A DNA stretch of 41,478 bases, from NCBI GenBank assembly GCA_009379895.1, contig WHSW01000009.1:1-41478 (forward strand), given 5' to 3'. This DNA comes from Solirubrobacterales bacterium (GTDB lineage: Bacteria; Actinomycetota; Thermoleophilia; Solirubrobacterales; 70-9). Shown piece after piece: positions 6,833 through 14,707 of this stretch (position 1 is the first letter of the stretch; every line of letters begins with the position of its first letter). Under the pieces are notes generated by a model. The model was not told the DNA's origin and did no database searches. It saw only the letters and a program-made list of their open reading frames with translations. The translations under genes were made by a program, and so were the position numbers.

Positions 6833-8584
6833 TCAGTAGCGCCAGCTGCTCAGATCCGCCCCGGGCGGGGCGTGCTCCGCCATGAAGTCCACCATCGTCT
6901 CGATCAGTTCCGTCGTCGTGAACGGGCTGTAGCAGTGCGGGGCGTCGTTGCCGAACTCGATCGTCGCCTGCGGATCGGGGTCGAGGCTCGCGAACGACTG
7001 CTCGAGGAGCTTGACCGCGTTCTCCAGGTAGTAGGTGTCGTCATCGCCGGTGTAGACGTGGATCTTGCCGACGAGGTCGGGCGCGACGGCTGCCCAGTTC
7101 GTTCCCAGGTAATCGTTGATGTCCATGGGCCTCCAACCCTCGGCGACCCGATGGTCGATCGCACCGGTCACCTTGTCCCAGGCGCGCGCCGGGTAGCCGT
7201 CCGGCCCCTGCGGCCCGTAGACCGCCTCCCAGATGTCCCACTGACCCCCCGACCGCCCATTCGTCCCGAGCGCCAGCTCGAGATGGTTCTCGTCCTCCAT
7301 CGTGTACCGGACGTTGCCGTCGACGCTGCGGGCCCCGGGCCTGGGCACGCGGTTCCACTGCAGCTCACGGTAGTAGGCGTTGGAGTCCTCGTAGAGGTTG
7401 ACGATCTGGTGGTAGTGGAAGTCGACCGGGTCGGGGCAGGTCGAGAACGTGCTCGAGTAGAGCCTCGGATAGAAGACCATCTGCGCGAGCGACTCCCAGC
7501 CCCCGGTCGAGCCGCCGGTCAGCGACCGCGCCCACGGCTCGCCCTGGGTGCGGAAGTGCTCGTCGATCTCGGGCATCAGCTCCTCGGTGATGGCATCGCC
7601 GTAGGGGCCGAGGTTGGCCGAGTTGACCGCGTAGGAGTCGTCGTAGTAGGGATTCTCGTGGCGGAAGGTGACCGCGATCGCCCGCGGGGCATCATCGGAG
7701 AGCCACCACTGCGAGAACGAGTTCGAGCCGTCCTCGAGGAAGTTGAACGGGCTCGGGCCGGGGTAGTGGCCGTGCTGGTAGATCACCGGATAGCGGGCAT
7801 CGGGATGCTCCTCGTAGCCCTCCGGCAGGAGCACGTTCGCGGCGATGTACATCGGCCGTCCCCAGTACTCAGTGAGCAGGTCGCTCTGGATCTTCACGTG
7901 CTTTACGTGGGCCGAGTCCTCGGGATTGCCCTGCTGGCAGGTGCCGCCGGGCGGCACCGGGTCGGAGGGCGGGATCACGTTCGAGAGCTCGAGGCGGACC
8001 TTGCCCCCGCCGTGCCCGCGCGCGTGTAGCTCCTGGACATCGCTGTAGACGTTGCCGGTGCCACCGAAGATGTCATGGCCGTCGCCGCAGGGCATGTGCA
8101 GCTTGACCACGGATCCGTCCGAGCGGTGGAAGGTCTCGTAGGTGTTGAGGAAGGCCTGGACGAAGTACTCGCCGGCCGGCAGGTCGCCGATCGAGCGCAG
8201 CGGGTAGCCGAATACGTCATCGTCGCCGCCGCGGAGATCGACCCCGCGACCGCCGGGGCGCAGCCCGTCGACGTTCTTGCCGAACAGCGGCGTGCCGTCA
8301 GGAACCCCGGTCTGAAACCGCGGCTCGTCGTCGGCGGTGGTCGAAACGATCACGTACACGCGGCCGTCCAGGGCGTGCTCGGCAGCGCCATCTGCGAGGG
8401 TCACCTCGAAGCGCGGCCCGCCCTTGGTGCCCCGTGGGACGTCGCGGTTCAGAGCCTGGTCGAGGTCGAGGCCGGGTTGGGTGACCGGCGCGGGCTCGCC
8501 GCTCTGGGCCACCACGACCCCCGCCCCGGCCGCCACGAGCGCCAGCGCCGCGAGCAGCGCCGCGAACGTCCTTCGAGCGATCAC
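6833..8584 (-). CDS. Secreted esterase of the esterase-D / alpha-beta hydrolase fold
   Basis: A 583-residue exported protein. Residues 1-25 form a signal peptide (ARRTF, then a run of Ala/Leu/Val, then VVVAQSG). The catalytic half has YPVIYQHGHYPGP (oxyanion region), the nucleophile elbow TGGSTGGW, and a C-terminal NDAPHCY that supplies a candidate catalytic His. The N-terminal 200 residues form a beta-rich domain ending in a CGDGHDIFGG segment. The closest family is the putative esterase group (PF00756-like); substrate unknown. Start choice: GTG at 8584 has GGGAG 5 nt upstream, and a second GTG lies one codon earlier. The leader carries a 9-bp inverted repeat. Confidence 0.75.
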   Translation of the reverse strand: MIARRTFAALLAALALVAAGAGVVVAQSGEPAPVTQPGLDLDQALNRDVPRGTKGGPRFEVTLADGAAEHALDGRVYVIVSTTADDEPRFQTGVPDGTPLFGKNVDGLRPGGRGVDLRGGDDDVFGYPLRSIGDLPAGEYFVQAFLNTYETFHRSDGSVVKLHMPCGDGHDIFGGTGNVYSDVQELHARGHGGGKVRLELSNVIPPSDPVPPGGTCQQGNPEDSAHVKHVKIQSDLLTEYWGRPMYIAANVLLPEGYEEHPDARYPVIYQHGHYPGPSPFNFLEDGSNSFSQWWLSDDAPRAIAVTFRHENPYYDDSYAVNSANLGPYGDAITEELMPEIDEHFRTQGEPWARSLTGGSTGGWESLAQMVFYPRLYSSTFSTCPDPVDFHYHQIVNLYEDSNAYYRELQWNRVPRPGARSVDGNVRYTMEDENHLELALGTNGRSGGQWDIWEAVYGPQGPDGYPARAWDKVTGAIDHRVAEGWRPMDINDYLGTNWAAVAPDLVGKIHVYTGDDDTYYLENAVKLLEQSFASLDPDPQATIEFGNDAPHCYSPFTTTELIETMVDFMAEHAPPGADLSSWRY

Positions 8585-8604
8585 CACGTCTCCCTTCGTT
8601 TGCT

Positions 8605-8628
8605 CGGTGGCTCGCCCAGGAGCCACCG
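8605..8628. repeat. Perfect 9-bp inverted repeat in the leader of the secreted esterase
   Basis: Arms CGGTGGCTC (8605-8613) and GAGCCACCG (8620-8628) with a 6-nt loop, lying just upstream of the esterase ribosome-binding site. It could be an operator or an RNA hairpin controlling translation; I cannot tell which. Confidence 0.5.
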
Positions 8629-8731
8629 GGACCGAGACCTCCGTGCAGCTCTCTACCCCGGCATCGCGAAAATCAATCGGCACCCTCACCGACGGCCGCG
8701 AGCGGACGCCGGGCGGCGGGCACCGTCGCCG

Positions 8732-10294
8732 CTACGCAGGGGTGATCGGGTTGCGCCGCTCGCTGAAGCGCCGGTCCTTGGTCTCGGCGAGCGCGAAGCG
8801 GCGGATCAGCTCGGGGCGCAGGGCGTCGGGCTCGATCACCGCGTCGATCACCATCTCGGAGGCGAGGTGCAGGATGTCGATGTCGGCGGCGTACTCGTCG
8901 CGCTTGGCGCGCACGAACTCCTCGCGCTCGGCCTCGTCGGCGATCGCCTGGATCTGGTTGAAGAAGACCGCGTTGATCGCAGCCTCCGGGCCCATGACCG
9001 CGATCGAGGCGCCGGGCAGCGCGAGGCAGCAGTCGGGCTCGAAGGCGGGCCCGGCCATCGCGTAGAGGCCGGCGCCGTAGGCCTTGCGGACGATCACCGA
9101 GAGCTTGGGCACGGTCGCCTCCGAGACCGCGCTGATCATCTTCGCGCCGTGGCGGATGATCCCGTGGCGCTCGACGTCGGTGCCGATCATGAACCCGGGC
9201 ACGTCGGCGAGGAAGAGCAGCGGGACGTTGAACGCGTTGCAGGTGGCGATGAAGCGGGCGGCCTTGTCGGCCGAGTCGACGAACAGCACCCCGCCCTTCT
9301 GGCGCGGCTGGTTGGCGACGATCCCGATCGCCCGACCGTCGAGGCGCGCGTAGCCGACCACCAGCTCCTTCGCCCAGCGCGCGTGGACCTCGCAGAACGA
9401 GCCGGAGTCGATCAGGGCGCCGATCAGCTCCTTGATGTCGAAGGACGTCTTCTCGTCACCGGGAACGATCTGCGATGGAACCAGGTCGGCCTCGGGGTCG
9501 GTCGGCGGGGCGGCCGGCGGCGACTCGCGCCAGCTGGTCGGCATGTAGGAGAGGTAGCGGCGCGCGAGGTCGATCGCCTCGGCGTCGGTCTTCACGAGGA
9601 AGTGTCCGCAGCCCGAGACGCCGGTGTGCATCTTCGCGCCGCCCATCTCCTCGAGCGTCACCTGCTCGCCGATCACCATCTCGGCCATCCGCGGCGAGCC
9701 GAGGTACATCGATGCGTTGCCCTCGCGCATGATCACCACGTCGCAGAAGGCGGGGATGTAGGCGCCGCCGGCCGCCGAGGGCCCGAAGAGCAGGCAGATC
9801 TGGGGGACCCGGCCCGAGAGGCGGACCTCGTTGTAGAAGATCCGCCCGGCGCCGCGACGGCCGGGGAACATCTGAACCTGATCGGTGATCCGCGCCCCCG
9901 CGGAGTCGACCAGGTAGATCATCGGCAGCTCGAGCGCCAGCGCGCGCTCCTGGATGCGGAGGATCTTCTCGACCGTCTTCGGTCCCCAGGAGCCGGCCTT
10001 GACCGTCGGGTCGTTGGCCATCAGGCAGACCCGGCGCCCGCCGCACAGGGCCATCCCCGTGACCACCCCGTCGGCGCCCAGGCCCTCGGCATCCCAGTTG
10101 GCGAGCAGGGCCTCCTCGGCGAACGAACCGGGATCGACCAGGCGCTCGACCCGCTCGCGCACGGGCAGCTTTCCCTGCTCGGCGGTCTTTTCGTGGTGGC
10201 GCTGCGGGCCGCCGGCCAGGGCCGCCTCGACGGCGCCCTCGAAGCCGCCCTCGACCGCGCGGTCCGCGCCGCCCCCCTGCTCGCGAGTGCCCAT
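8732..10294 (-). CDS. Acyl-CoA carboxylase, carboxyltransferase (beta) subunit
   Basis: A 520-residue carboxyltransferase of the PccB/MccB family. The N-terminal domain carries KLPVRERVERLVDPGSFAE, AGARITDQVQMFPG and GPSAAGGAYIPAFCD; the C-terminal domain carries GIVANQPRQKGGVLFVDSADKAARF, DVPGFMIGTDVERHGIIRHGAK and KAYGAGLYAM. These glycine-rich motifs form the two oxyanion holes for CoA thioester and biotin. It resembles methylcrotonyl- or propionyl-CoA carboxylase beta chains more than plastid-type AccD. No biotin carboxylase is nearby. The ATG at 10294 is chosen because TAGCCT lies 7 nt upstream, although the frame stays open further upstream. Confidence 0.92.
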   Translation of the reverse strand: MGTREQGGGADRAVEGGFEGAVEAALAGGPQRHHEKTAEQGKLPVRERVERLVDPGSFAEEALLANWDAEGLGADGVVTGMALCGGRRVCLMANDPTVKAGSWGPKTVEKILRIQERALALELPMIYLVDSAGARITDQVQMFPGRRGAGRIFYNEVRLSGRVPQICLLFGPSAAGGAYIPAFCDVVIMREGNASMYLGSPRMAEMVIGEQVTLEEMGGAKMHTGVSGCGHFLVKTDAEAIDLARRYLSYMPTSWRESPPAAPPTDPEADLVPSQIVPGDEKTSFDIKELIGALIDSGSFCEVHARWAKELVVGYARLDGRAIGIVANQPRQKGGVLFVDSADKAARFIATCNAFNVPLLFLADVPGFMIGTDVERHGIIRHGAKMISAVSEATVPKLSVIVRKAYGAGLYAMAGPAFEPDCCLALPGASIAVMGPEAAINAVFFNQIQAIADEAEREEFVRAKRDEYAADIDILHLASEMVIDAVIEPDALRPELIRRFALAETKDRRFSERRNPITPA

Positions 10295-10301
10295 CGCGCG
10301 A

Positions 10302-10307
10302 AGGCTA
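10302..10307 (-). promoter_or_regulatory. -10 hexamer TAGCCT of the second carboxyltransferase
   Basis: TAGCCT lies 7 nt before the ATG at 10294, fits a leaderless promoter and argues against the much longer upstream reading frame. Confidence 0.55.
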
Positions 10308-10346
10308 CTCAGCGCCGGTGCGGCTCGGGCCGCAACCGCATGACCT

Positions 10347-11291
10347 CTACTTCGCGTTGCGCCGCTGGGCGTCGGGCTCGGTGAGCGCCTCGCGCTCGGC
10401 GGTCTCGGCCTCGGAGGGGTCGGAGCCGTCCTCCGGCTCGGAGCCCTCCTCCGGCTCGCCGGCGGTGTCCGGCTCTGCGGCGGTGTCCGGCTCGGCGCCG
10501 GCGTCCGGCTCGCCATCGCCTTCCGGCGCGGCGCCGTCGTGCGGCTCGGCGCCGGCCGCCGCCCCGGCGGCGTCCTGCGGCCCACCCCCGCCGGCGGAAG
10601 CCGCTCCGGCCCTCGAGCCCGCGGGCTCGCCGGCCGCGTCCGCGTCGGCGCCGGCCACGTCGACGCCGTCGATCGCGTTCGCCGGCGCGCTGGCGGGTTC
10701 GCCGCGATGCTTGGTCGCGGTGGCACCGATCCCGCTCGCGAGCCGCTCGAGCTCGGCGACCACGCCGTCGCGGCGCTGCTCCAGGCCGGTGATCACGGAC
10801 TCGACCTCGCGGCGGCGCTCGCTCGCCTCCTCGACGATCCGCTCGGCCTCGAGGCGCGCCGCCCGCTTCGCCTCCTCGGCCGCCGCCTCGGCCTCGGTGC
10901 GGGTGGTCTCGGCGTACCGATCGGCCTCGCCGCGGGTCTTGCGCGCGTAGCGATCGGCCTGCTCGCGCGCCTCCTCGGCGTATTCGCCGGCCGAGCCGCG
11001 CACCGACTCCGCGGTCAGGTTCGCGTCGACGAGCTGCTGGCGCACCTCCTTGGCGGCGTCCTCGCGGATCGACTCGGCGGCCTCATGGGCCTCGGTGAGG
11101 ATCCCCGCCGTCTGCTCGGCGACCCGCCCGAGCTGCTCGCGGATCAGCTCGGCGCGAGCGGCCTCGCCGGTGTCGTTCTCGAGCCAGTCGGCCAGCTCGC
11201 GCAGGAACTGATCGACCTCGTGACGGTCGTAGCCGCGCACGGCGTGCGCGAAGCTGACGTTGCGGATTCGATCGATCGAGTGACTGTCCAA
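10347..11291 (-). CDS. DivIVA-domain coiled-coil protein with acidic repeat tail
   Basis: A 314-residue protein. The N-terminal DivIVA motif is SIDRIRNVSFAHAVRGYDRHEVDQFL, followed by a long coiled coil (about 40-190) rich in Ala, Glu and Arg (YAEEAREQADRYARKTRGEADRYAETTRTEAE), then a low-complexity acidic tail built from E-P-D/E-x repeats. DivIVA/Wag31-like proteins sit at curved membrane and organise polar growth or division; family members of this type are common in actinobacteria. I prefer the TTG start at 11291, which has GGAGG 6 nt upstream (11298-11302) and a TACCCT -10 giving a short leader; a GTG at 11321 would add ten residues. Confidence 0.8.
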   Translation of the reverse strand: MDSHSIDRIRNVSFAHAVRGYDRHEVDQFLRELADWLENDTGEAARAELIREQLGRVAEQTAGILTEAHEAAESIREDAAKEVRQQLVDANLTAESVRGSAGEYAEEAREQADRYARKTRGEADRYAETTRTEAEAAAEEAKRAARLEAERIVEEASERRREVESVITGLEQRRDGVVAELERLASGIGATATKHRGEPASAPANAIDGVDVAGADADAAGEPAGSRAGAASAGGGGPQDAAGAAAGAEPHDGAAPEGDGEPDAGAEPDTAAEPDTAGEPEEGSEPEDGSDPSEAETAEREALTEPDAQRRNAK

Positions 11292-11297
11292 AGCTTG

Positions 11298-11302
11298 CCT
11301 CC
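11298..11302 (-). promoter_or_regulatory. Strong Shine-Dalgarno deciding a TTG start
   Basis: GGAGG on the minus strand, 6 nt before TTG at 11291. With a TACCCT hexamer at 11338-11343 the transcript would have a leader of about 40 nt, unlike most genes here. Confidence 0.55.
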
Positions 11303-11378
11303 ACTCGGCCTGGTCCCCCACTCGACTGGGTCCGCCGAGGGTAGCGCGGCGGCCGCCCGGCCGAGCTTCAGCGCCGAG

Positions 11379-12263
11379 CTACCGGCCGGGATCGGTCGCG
11401 ACCGGTTTGTCGCCCGAGTAGTCGTAGAAGCCGCGGCCCGACTTGCGCCCGTAGTCACCCGCGCCGACCAGGTCGCGGAGCGTGTCCGGCTGGGCGAACC
11501 GCTCCTCCTCGTAGGCGTCGACCATCACGTCGGCGATCGAGGCGAGCGTGTCGAGCCCGACGAAGTCGGCCAGGGTCAGGGGGCCCATCGGGTGGCTGGC
11601 CCCGGCGATCATGCCCCTGTCGATGTCCTCGACCGAGCCGACTCCCTGCTCGTAGGCGCGGATCGCGTCGAGCATGTAGGGGACCAGCAGCCGGTTGACG
11701 ATGAAGCCGCGGTTGTCGCGCGCGGCGACGGTCGTCTTGCCCAGCGTCTCACCGAGCGCGAAGCCGAGCTCGTACGCCTCGTCGGAGGTCGCCTCAGCTC
11801 GAACCACCTCGAGCAGCGGCATCACCTGCGCCGGGTTGAAGAAGTGCATGCCGAGGAAGCGTTCGGCTCGCGAGGTCGCTGCGGCCTGATCGGCGACCGC
11901 CAGCGACGACGTGTTGGTGGCGAAGAACGCATCGGGCCTGGCAACCCCGTCGACGGCTCGCCACATCTCGAGCTTCCGATCGAGGTCCTCGGTGATCGCC
12001 TCGATCACCAGGTCGCAGTCGGCGAGATCGCCGTACTCGAGCGTCGGGGTGATCCGGCCGCGGACGGCCTCGGCGTCGCCCCGCTCGAGCTTGCCCCGCT
12101 CCACGGCGCGCGCGAGCTGCTTGCCGATCCGGCCGATGCCGCGATCGAGCGCCTCCTGATCGAGCTCGCGGACGACCACCTCCCACCCGGCCTGCGCGCA
12201 GATCTGCACGATCCCGTGCCCCATTAGGCCGCAACCGACGACTCCTACCCTCGAGATCTCCAT
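11379..12263 (-). CDS. 3-hydroxybutyryl-CoA dehydrogenase
   Basis: A 294-residue NAD(P)-dependent 3-hydroxyacyl-CoA dehydrogenase, usual family length. It begins with the Rossmann motif VGVVGCGLMGHGIVQICAQAG (6-26). The active region has FFATNTSSL, the catalytic HFFNPAQVMPLLEVV (His-Glu pair), DNRGFIVNRLLVPYM, and a C-terminal GASHPMGPLTLADFVGLD. It reduces acetoacetyl-CoA or oxidises 3-hydroxybutyryl-CoA. With the crotonyl-CoA carboxylase/reductase at 38.6 kb it could serve the ethylmalonyl-CoA route or polyhydroxybutyrate/fatty-acid turnover; the genes are far apart, so this is inference. Confidence 0.92.
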   Translation of the reverse strand: MEISRVGVVGCGLMGHGIVQICAQAGWEVVVRELDQEALDRGIGRIGKQLARAVERGKLERGDAEAVRGRITPTLEYGDLADCDLVIEAITEDLDRKLEMWRAVDGVARPDAFFATNTSSLAVADQAAATSRAERFLGMHFFNPAQVMPLLEVVRAEATSDEAYELGFALGETLGKTTVAARDNRGFIVNRLLVPYMLDAIRAYEQGVGSVEDIDRGMIAGASHPMGPLTLADFVGLDTLASIADVMVDAYEEERFAQPDTLRDLVGAGDYGRKSGRGFYDYSGDKPVATDPGR

Positions 12264-12308
12264 CTTCTGTGGCTCGCCCTTCCGATCTGGTTCAAAGCGG
12301 CGCGGAGC

Positions 12309-12863
12309 CTATCGGCCGCCCGCCGACCGGCGATGGTCGAGCCCGATTCGCAGCCGGACCTCGAGCGGGCTGCCGAAGCTCGGCCGGCGCTGGGTGCCGC
12401 CGTCGCGGCGAAAGCCGAGCGCCTCGTAGAAGGCCAGGTTGCGGGGGCTCTCGGCCAGCGTCCAGACGATCGTCTCGCGATAGCCGGCGACGGCGAGGCG
12501 CTCGAGCGCCCCAGCCACCAGCGCCCGACCCAGGCCCCGGCGCCAATGCTCGGGATGGACGTACAGCGCGACGACCTCACTCTCGGCCGCGGGCGCGCGC
12601 ACATCCCGGCTCGGGCCGAGCAGCAGCAGGCCCCGGACGGCGCCATCGACCTCGGCGGCGAGGATCTCGGTCCCGTCGTCCGCGGTCCCGGCGAGGCGCT
12701 GGGCGAGCCGCCGCGGCTGCCAGGCCCGGCGCGGGTCCACGTCATCGGGGACGATCCCGCGAAAGCCCTCACGCCAGGCCGCGATCGCCGCCTCGGCCAG
12801 CGCCTCGGCGTCCTCCGGTCGCGCCGGCCGAACGCCGACCCCGACTCGCTGGCCCTCGCTCAC
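12309..12863 (-). CDS. GNAT-family N-acetyltransferase
   Basis: A 184-residue GNAT. The fold is recognisable from VRPARPEDAEALAEAAIAAW at the N-terminus, EVVALYVHPEHWRRGLGRALV (motif A, acetyl-CoA pyrophosphate loop RRGLGR) and NLAFYEALGFRRDG (motif B). The acceptor substrate is unknown. The GTG start is 23 nt after the SnoaL-like gene, and OsmC, SnoaL-like and GNAT genes form a same-strand cluster with gaps of 16-23 nt, so co-transcription is likely. Confidence 0.88.
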   Translation of the reverse strand: MSEGQRVGVGVRPARPEDAEALAEAAIAAWREGFRGIVPDDVDPRRAWQPRRLAQRLAGTADDGTEILAAEVDGAVRGLLLLGPSRDVRAPAAESEVVALYVHPEHWRRGLGRALVAGALERLAVAGYRETIVWTLAESPRNLAFYEALGFRRDGGTQRRPSFGSPLEVRLRIGLDHRRSAGGR

Positions 12864-12886
12864 GGCCCCGGCCGCCGGACCGCCGC

Positions 12887-13276
12887 TCAGCCGGCGCCCG
12901 CCGCCTCGAGCATCTCGCGCATCCGCTCGGCGAGGGCGTGCATGCCGCTCATCGGGCGCACCATGACGGTGAGCTCGACCGCGCGGCCGTCGGCCCCGAA
13001 GCGCAGGATGTCGACCCCCTCGAGCTCGCGGTCACCGATTCGCGCCTCGAAGCGCAGGACCGCGACCGCGCCGGTCTCGACCTGATCGACGTAGCGAAAG
13101 TCCTCGAACACGCGGACCACCGCGGCGAGGATGACGCCCGTCGCCTCCCGGCCGCGATAGGGCTCGTAGACGACCGGGCTTCGAAAGACGACGTCGTCGG
13201 CGAACAGCTCTTCGAGGCGCGAGAAGTCGCCCTCCTCGGCCGCCTTGCGAAACGCGTCGCTGCGCGGGCTCGTCAC
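12887..13276 (-). CDS. SnoaL/NTF2-like small protein
   Basis: A 129-residue protein with the NTF2-like layout: an N-terminal helix pair (FRKAAEEGDFSRLEELFADDVVFRSPVV), a Y-R-G-R-E turn, and beta strands with the pattern DQVETGAVAVLRFEARIGDRELEGVDIL. Such domains act as ketosteroid-isomerase-like enzymes or ligand-binding proteins; the residues do not allow a choice. It lies in a small cluster between the OsmC-like and GNAT genes (gaps 16 and 23 nt). Confidence 0.75.
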   Translation of the reverse strand: MTSPRSDAFRKAAEEGDFSRLEELFADDVVFRSPVVYEPYRGREATGVILAAVVRVFEDFRYVDQVETGAVAVLRFEARIGDRELEGVDILRFGADGRAVELTVMVRPMSGMHALAERMREMLEAAGAG

Positions 13277-13292
13277 CGTCGCTCGGCCCCGG

Positions 13293-13724
13293 TCAGCCGG
13301 CCAGCTCGGCGTCGAGCGTGATCTCGTCGACGCCGCTCAGGGCCTTGGAGACCGGGCAGTTGTCCTTCGCCGCCTCGGCGTGGCGCCGAAACTCATCGGC
13401 GTCGATCCCCGGCACACGACCGGTGGTGCGCAGCTCGATGCGGTCGATCGCGAAGCCATCGCCGGCCTTCGAGAGCCGCACCGTGGCATCCGTCTCGATC
13501 GACTCCGGCTCGTGGCCGGCCGTTCCCAGGATCAACGAGAGCGCCATCGAGAAGCAGCCGGCGTGCGCGGCGGCGATCAGCTCCTCGGGGTTCGTGCCGT
13601 CGCCCTCCTCGAAGCGGGATCGAAACGAGTACGGCCCCTGGAAGGCGCCGCTGCCGAGCGCGACCGTGCCGCCCCCCTCGCCGATCGATCCCTCCCACTT
13701 CGCCGATCCGGTTCGCTTTGGCAT
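13293..13724 (-). CDS. OsmC-family peroxidase
   Basis: A 143-residue OsmC/Ohr protein. The two redox cysteines appear in AAHAGCFSMALS (about residue 60) and KDNCPVSKAL (about residue 125), with E-E-L-I-A-A before the first; this is the pattern of thiol peroxidases that reduce organic hydroperoxides, closest to OsmC rather than Ohr by the NCPVSKAL motif. The ATG at 13724 is fixed by a near-perfect AAGGAGG ribosome-binding site; a longer open frame upstream lacks such support. First gene of an OsmC-SnoaL-GNAT cluster. Confidence 0.9.
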   Translation of the reverse strand: MPKRTGSAKWEGSIGEGGGTVALGSGAFQGPYSFRSRFEEGDGTNPEELIAAAHAGCFSMALSLILGTAGHEPESIETDATVRLSKAGDGFAIDRIELRTTGRVPGIDADEFRRHAEAAKDNCPVSKALSGVDEITLDAELAG

Positions 13725-13758
13725 CCGTCCTCCTTCGTTCGTCGTCGTTGCGGGGGTT

Positions 13759-14694
13759 CTAGCGCCTTCCCGCCGGGCGAGCATTCCAGTCCACCGGCCC
13801 GGCACGCAGCACGTGGGCCCCGAGCGGGCGCGCGAGCAGCTCCTGGACGGCGCGCGAGGCCTCGATCAGGATCGGCAGGTCGACGCCCGTCTCGATCCCC
13901 ATCTCGTGCAGCATCGAGATCAGGTCCTCGGTCGCGATGTTGCCGGTCGAGCCCGGGGGCACCGGGCAGCCGCCGAGCTCGCCGAAGGCCGACTCGAACG
14001 AGTCGACACCCTGCTCGAGCGCGGCGAGCACGTTGGCGAGGCCCTGGCCGCGGGTGTTGTGAAAGTGGGCGGTGAGCTCGATCGACGCCAGGCGCTCGCG
14101 CGCGGCGGCGAAGAACTCGGCGACCTGGCGGGGGTTCGCCATCCCGGTGGTGTCGCCGAAGGCGACCTCCTCGCACCCGGCGCCGGCCAGGCGCTCGGCG
14201 ATCTCGAACACCCGCTCGGGCGCCACCCGGCCCTCGTAGGGGCACCCGAAGCTGGTCGAGATCACGCCCTCACAGCGCAGGCCCTCGGCCCGCGCGCGCG
14301 CGATCACCCCCTCGAGCCCGGTCAGCGACTCGGCGATCGAGCGGTTGACGTTGCGCTGGTTGTGGGTCTCGGAGGCGGAGAGAAAGACGCTGACCTCGTC
14401 GAAGCGATCGCGCTGGGCGAGGGCGCGCTCGAGGCCGCGCTGGTTGGGGATCAGCACCGAGTAGGCGACGCCGTCGGGGCGCTCGAGCGCGCCGAGCAGC
14501 TGCTCGGCGTCGGCGAGCTGGGCGATCACGTCGGGGCGGACGAAGGAGGTCACCTCGATCCGCCGCAGCCCGGTCGCGACCAGCATCGCGATCAGCCGCG
14601 CCTTGTCGGGCGTCGGAATCACCTCAGGCTCGTTCTGAAAGCCGTCGCGCGGCCCGACCTCGCGGATGCGGACGGCGCTCGGCAGCTCGCTCAT
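13759..14694 (-). CDS. Hydroxymethylglutaryl-CoA lyase family protein
   Basis: A 311-residue DRE-TIM metallolyase, usual size. Motifs are IREVGPRDGFQNE (catalytic Arg and metal Asp), IEVTSFVRP, the metal-binding HFHNTRGQG, AFGDTTGMANP, and the HMG-CoA-lyase signature cysteine in GELGGCPVPPGSTGNIATED. It should cleave HMG-CoA or a related 3-hydroxy-3-methyl-acyl-CoA to acetyl-CoA plus a ketone body. With methylcrotonyl-type carboxyltransferases in the window it may belong to leucine breakdown, but the genes are not in one operon. The ATG at 14694 is supported by TAACCT 7 nt upstream. Confidence 0.9.
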   Translation of the reverse strand: MSELPSAVRIREVGPRDGFQNEPEVIPTPDKARLIAMLVATGLRRIEVTSFVRPDVIAQLADAEQLLGALERPDGVAYSVLIPNQRGLERALAQRDRFDEVSVFLSASETHNQRNVNRSIAESLTGLEGVIARARAEGLRCEGVISTSFGCPYEGRVAPERVFEIAERLAGAGCEEVAFGDTTGMANPRQVAEFFAAARERLASIELTAHFHNTRGQGLANVLAALEQGVDSFESAFGELGGCPVPPGSTGNIATEDLISMLHEMGIETGVDLPILIEASRAVQELLARPLGAHVLRAGPVDWNARPAGRR

Positions 14695-14701
14695 GCTCGA
14701 G

Positions 14702-14707
14702 AGGTTA
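14702..14707 (-). promoter_or_regulatory. -10 hexamer TAACCT of the HMG-CoA lyase gene
   Basis: TAACCT sits 7 nt before the ATG at 14694 and overlaps the last codon and stop of the upstream DUF559 gene, so the promoter lies within the end of that gene. Confidence 0.6.

Noticed and set aside
10440-10530. Short DNA repeats as a regulatory array
   Set aside because: They encode the acidic E-P-D/E repeat tail of the DivIVA-domain protein in frame.
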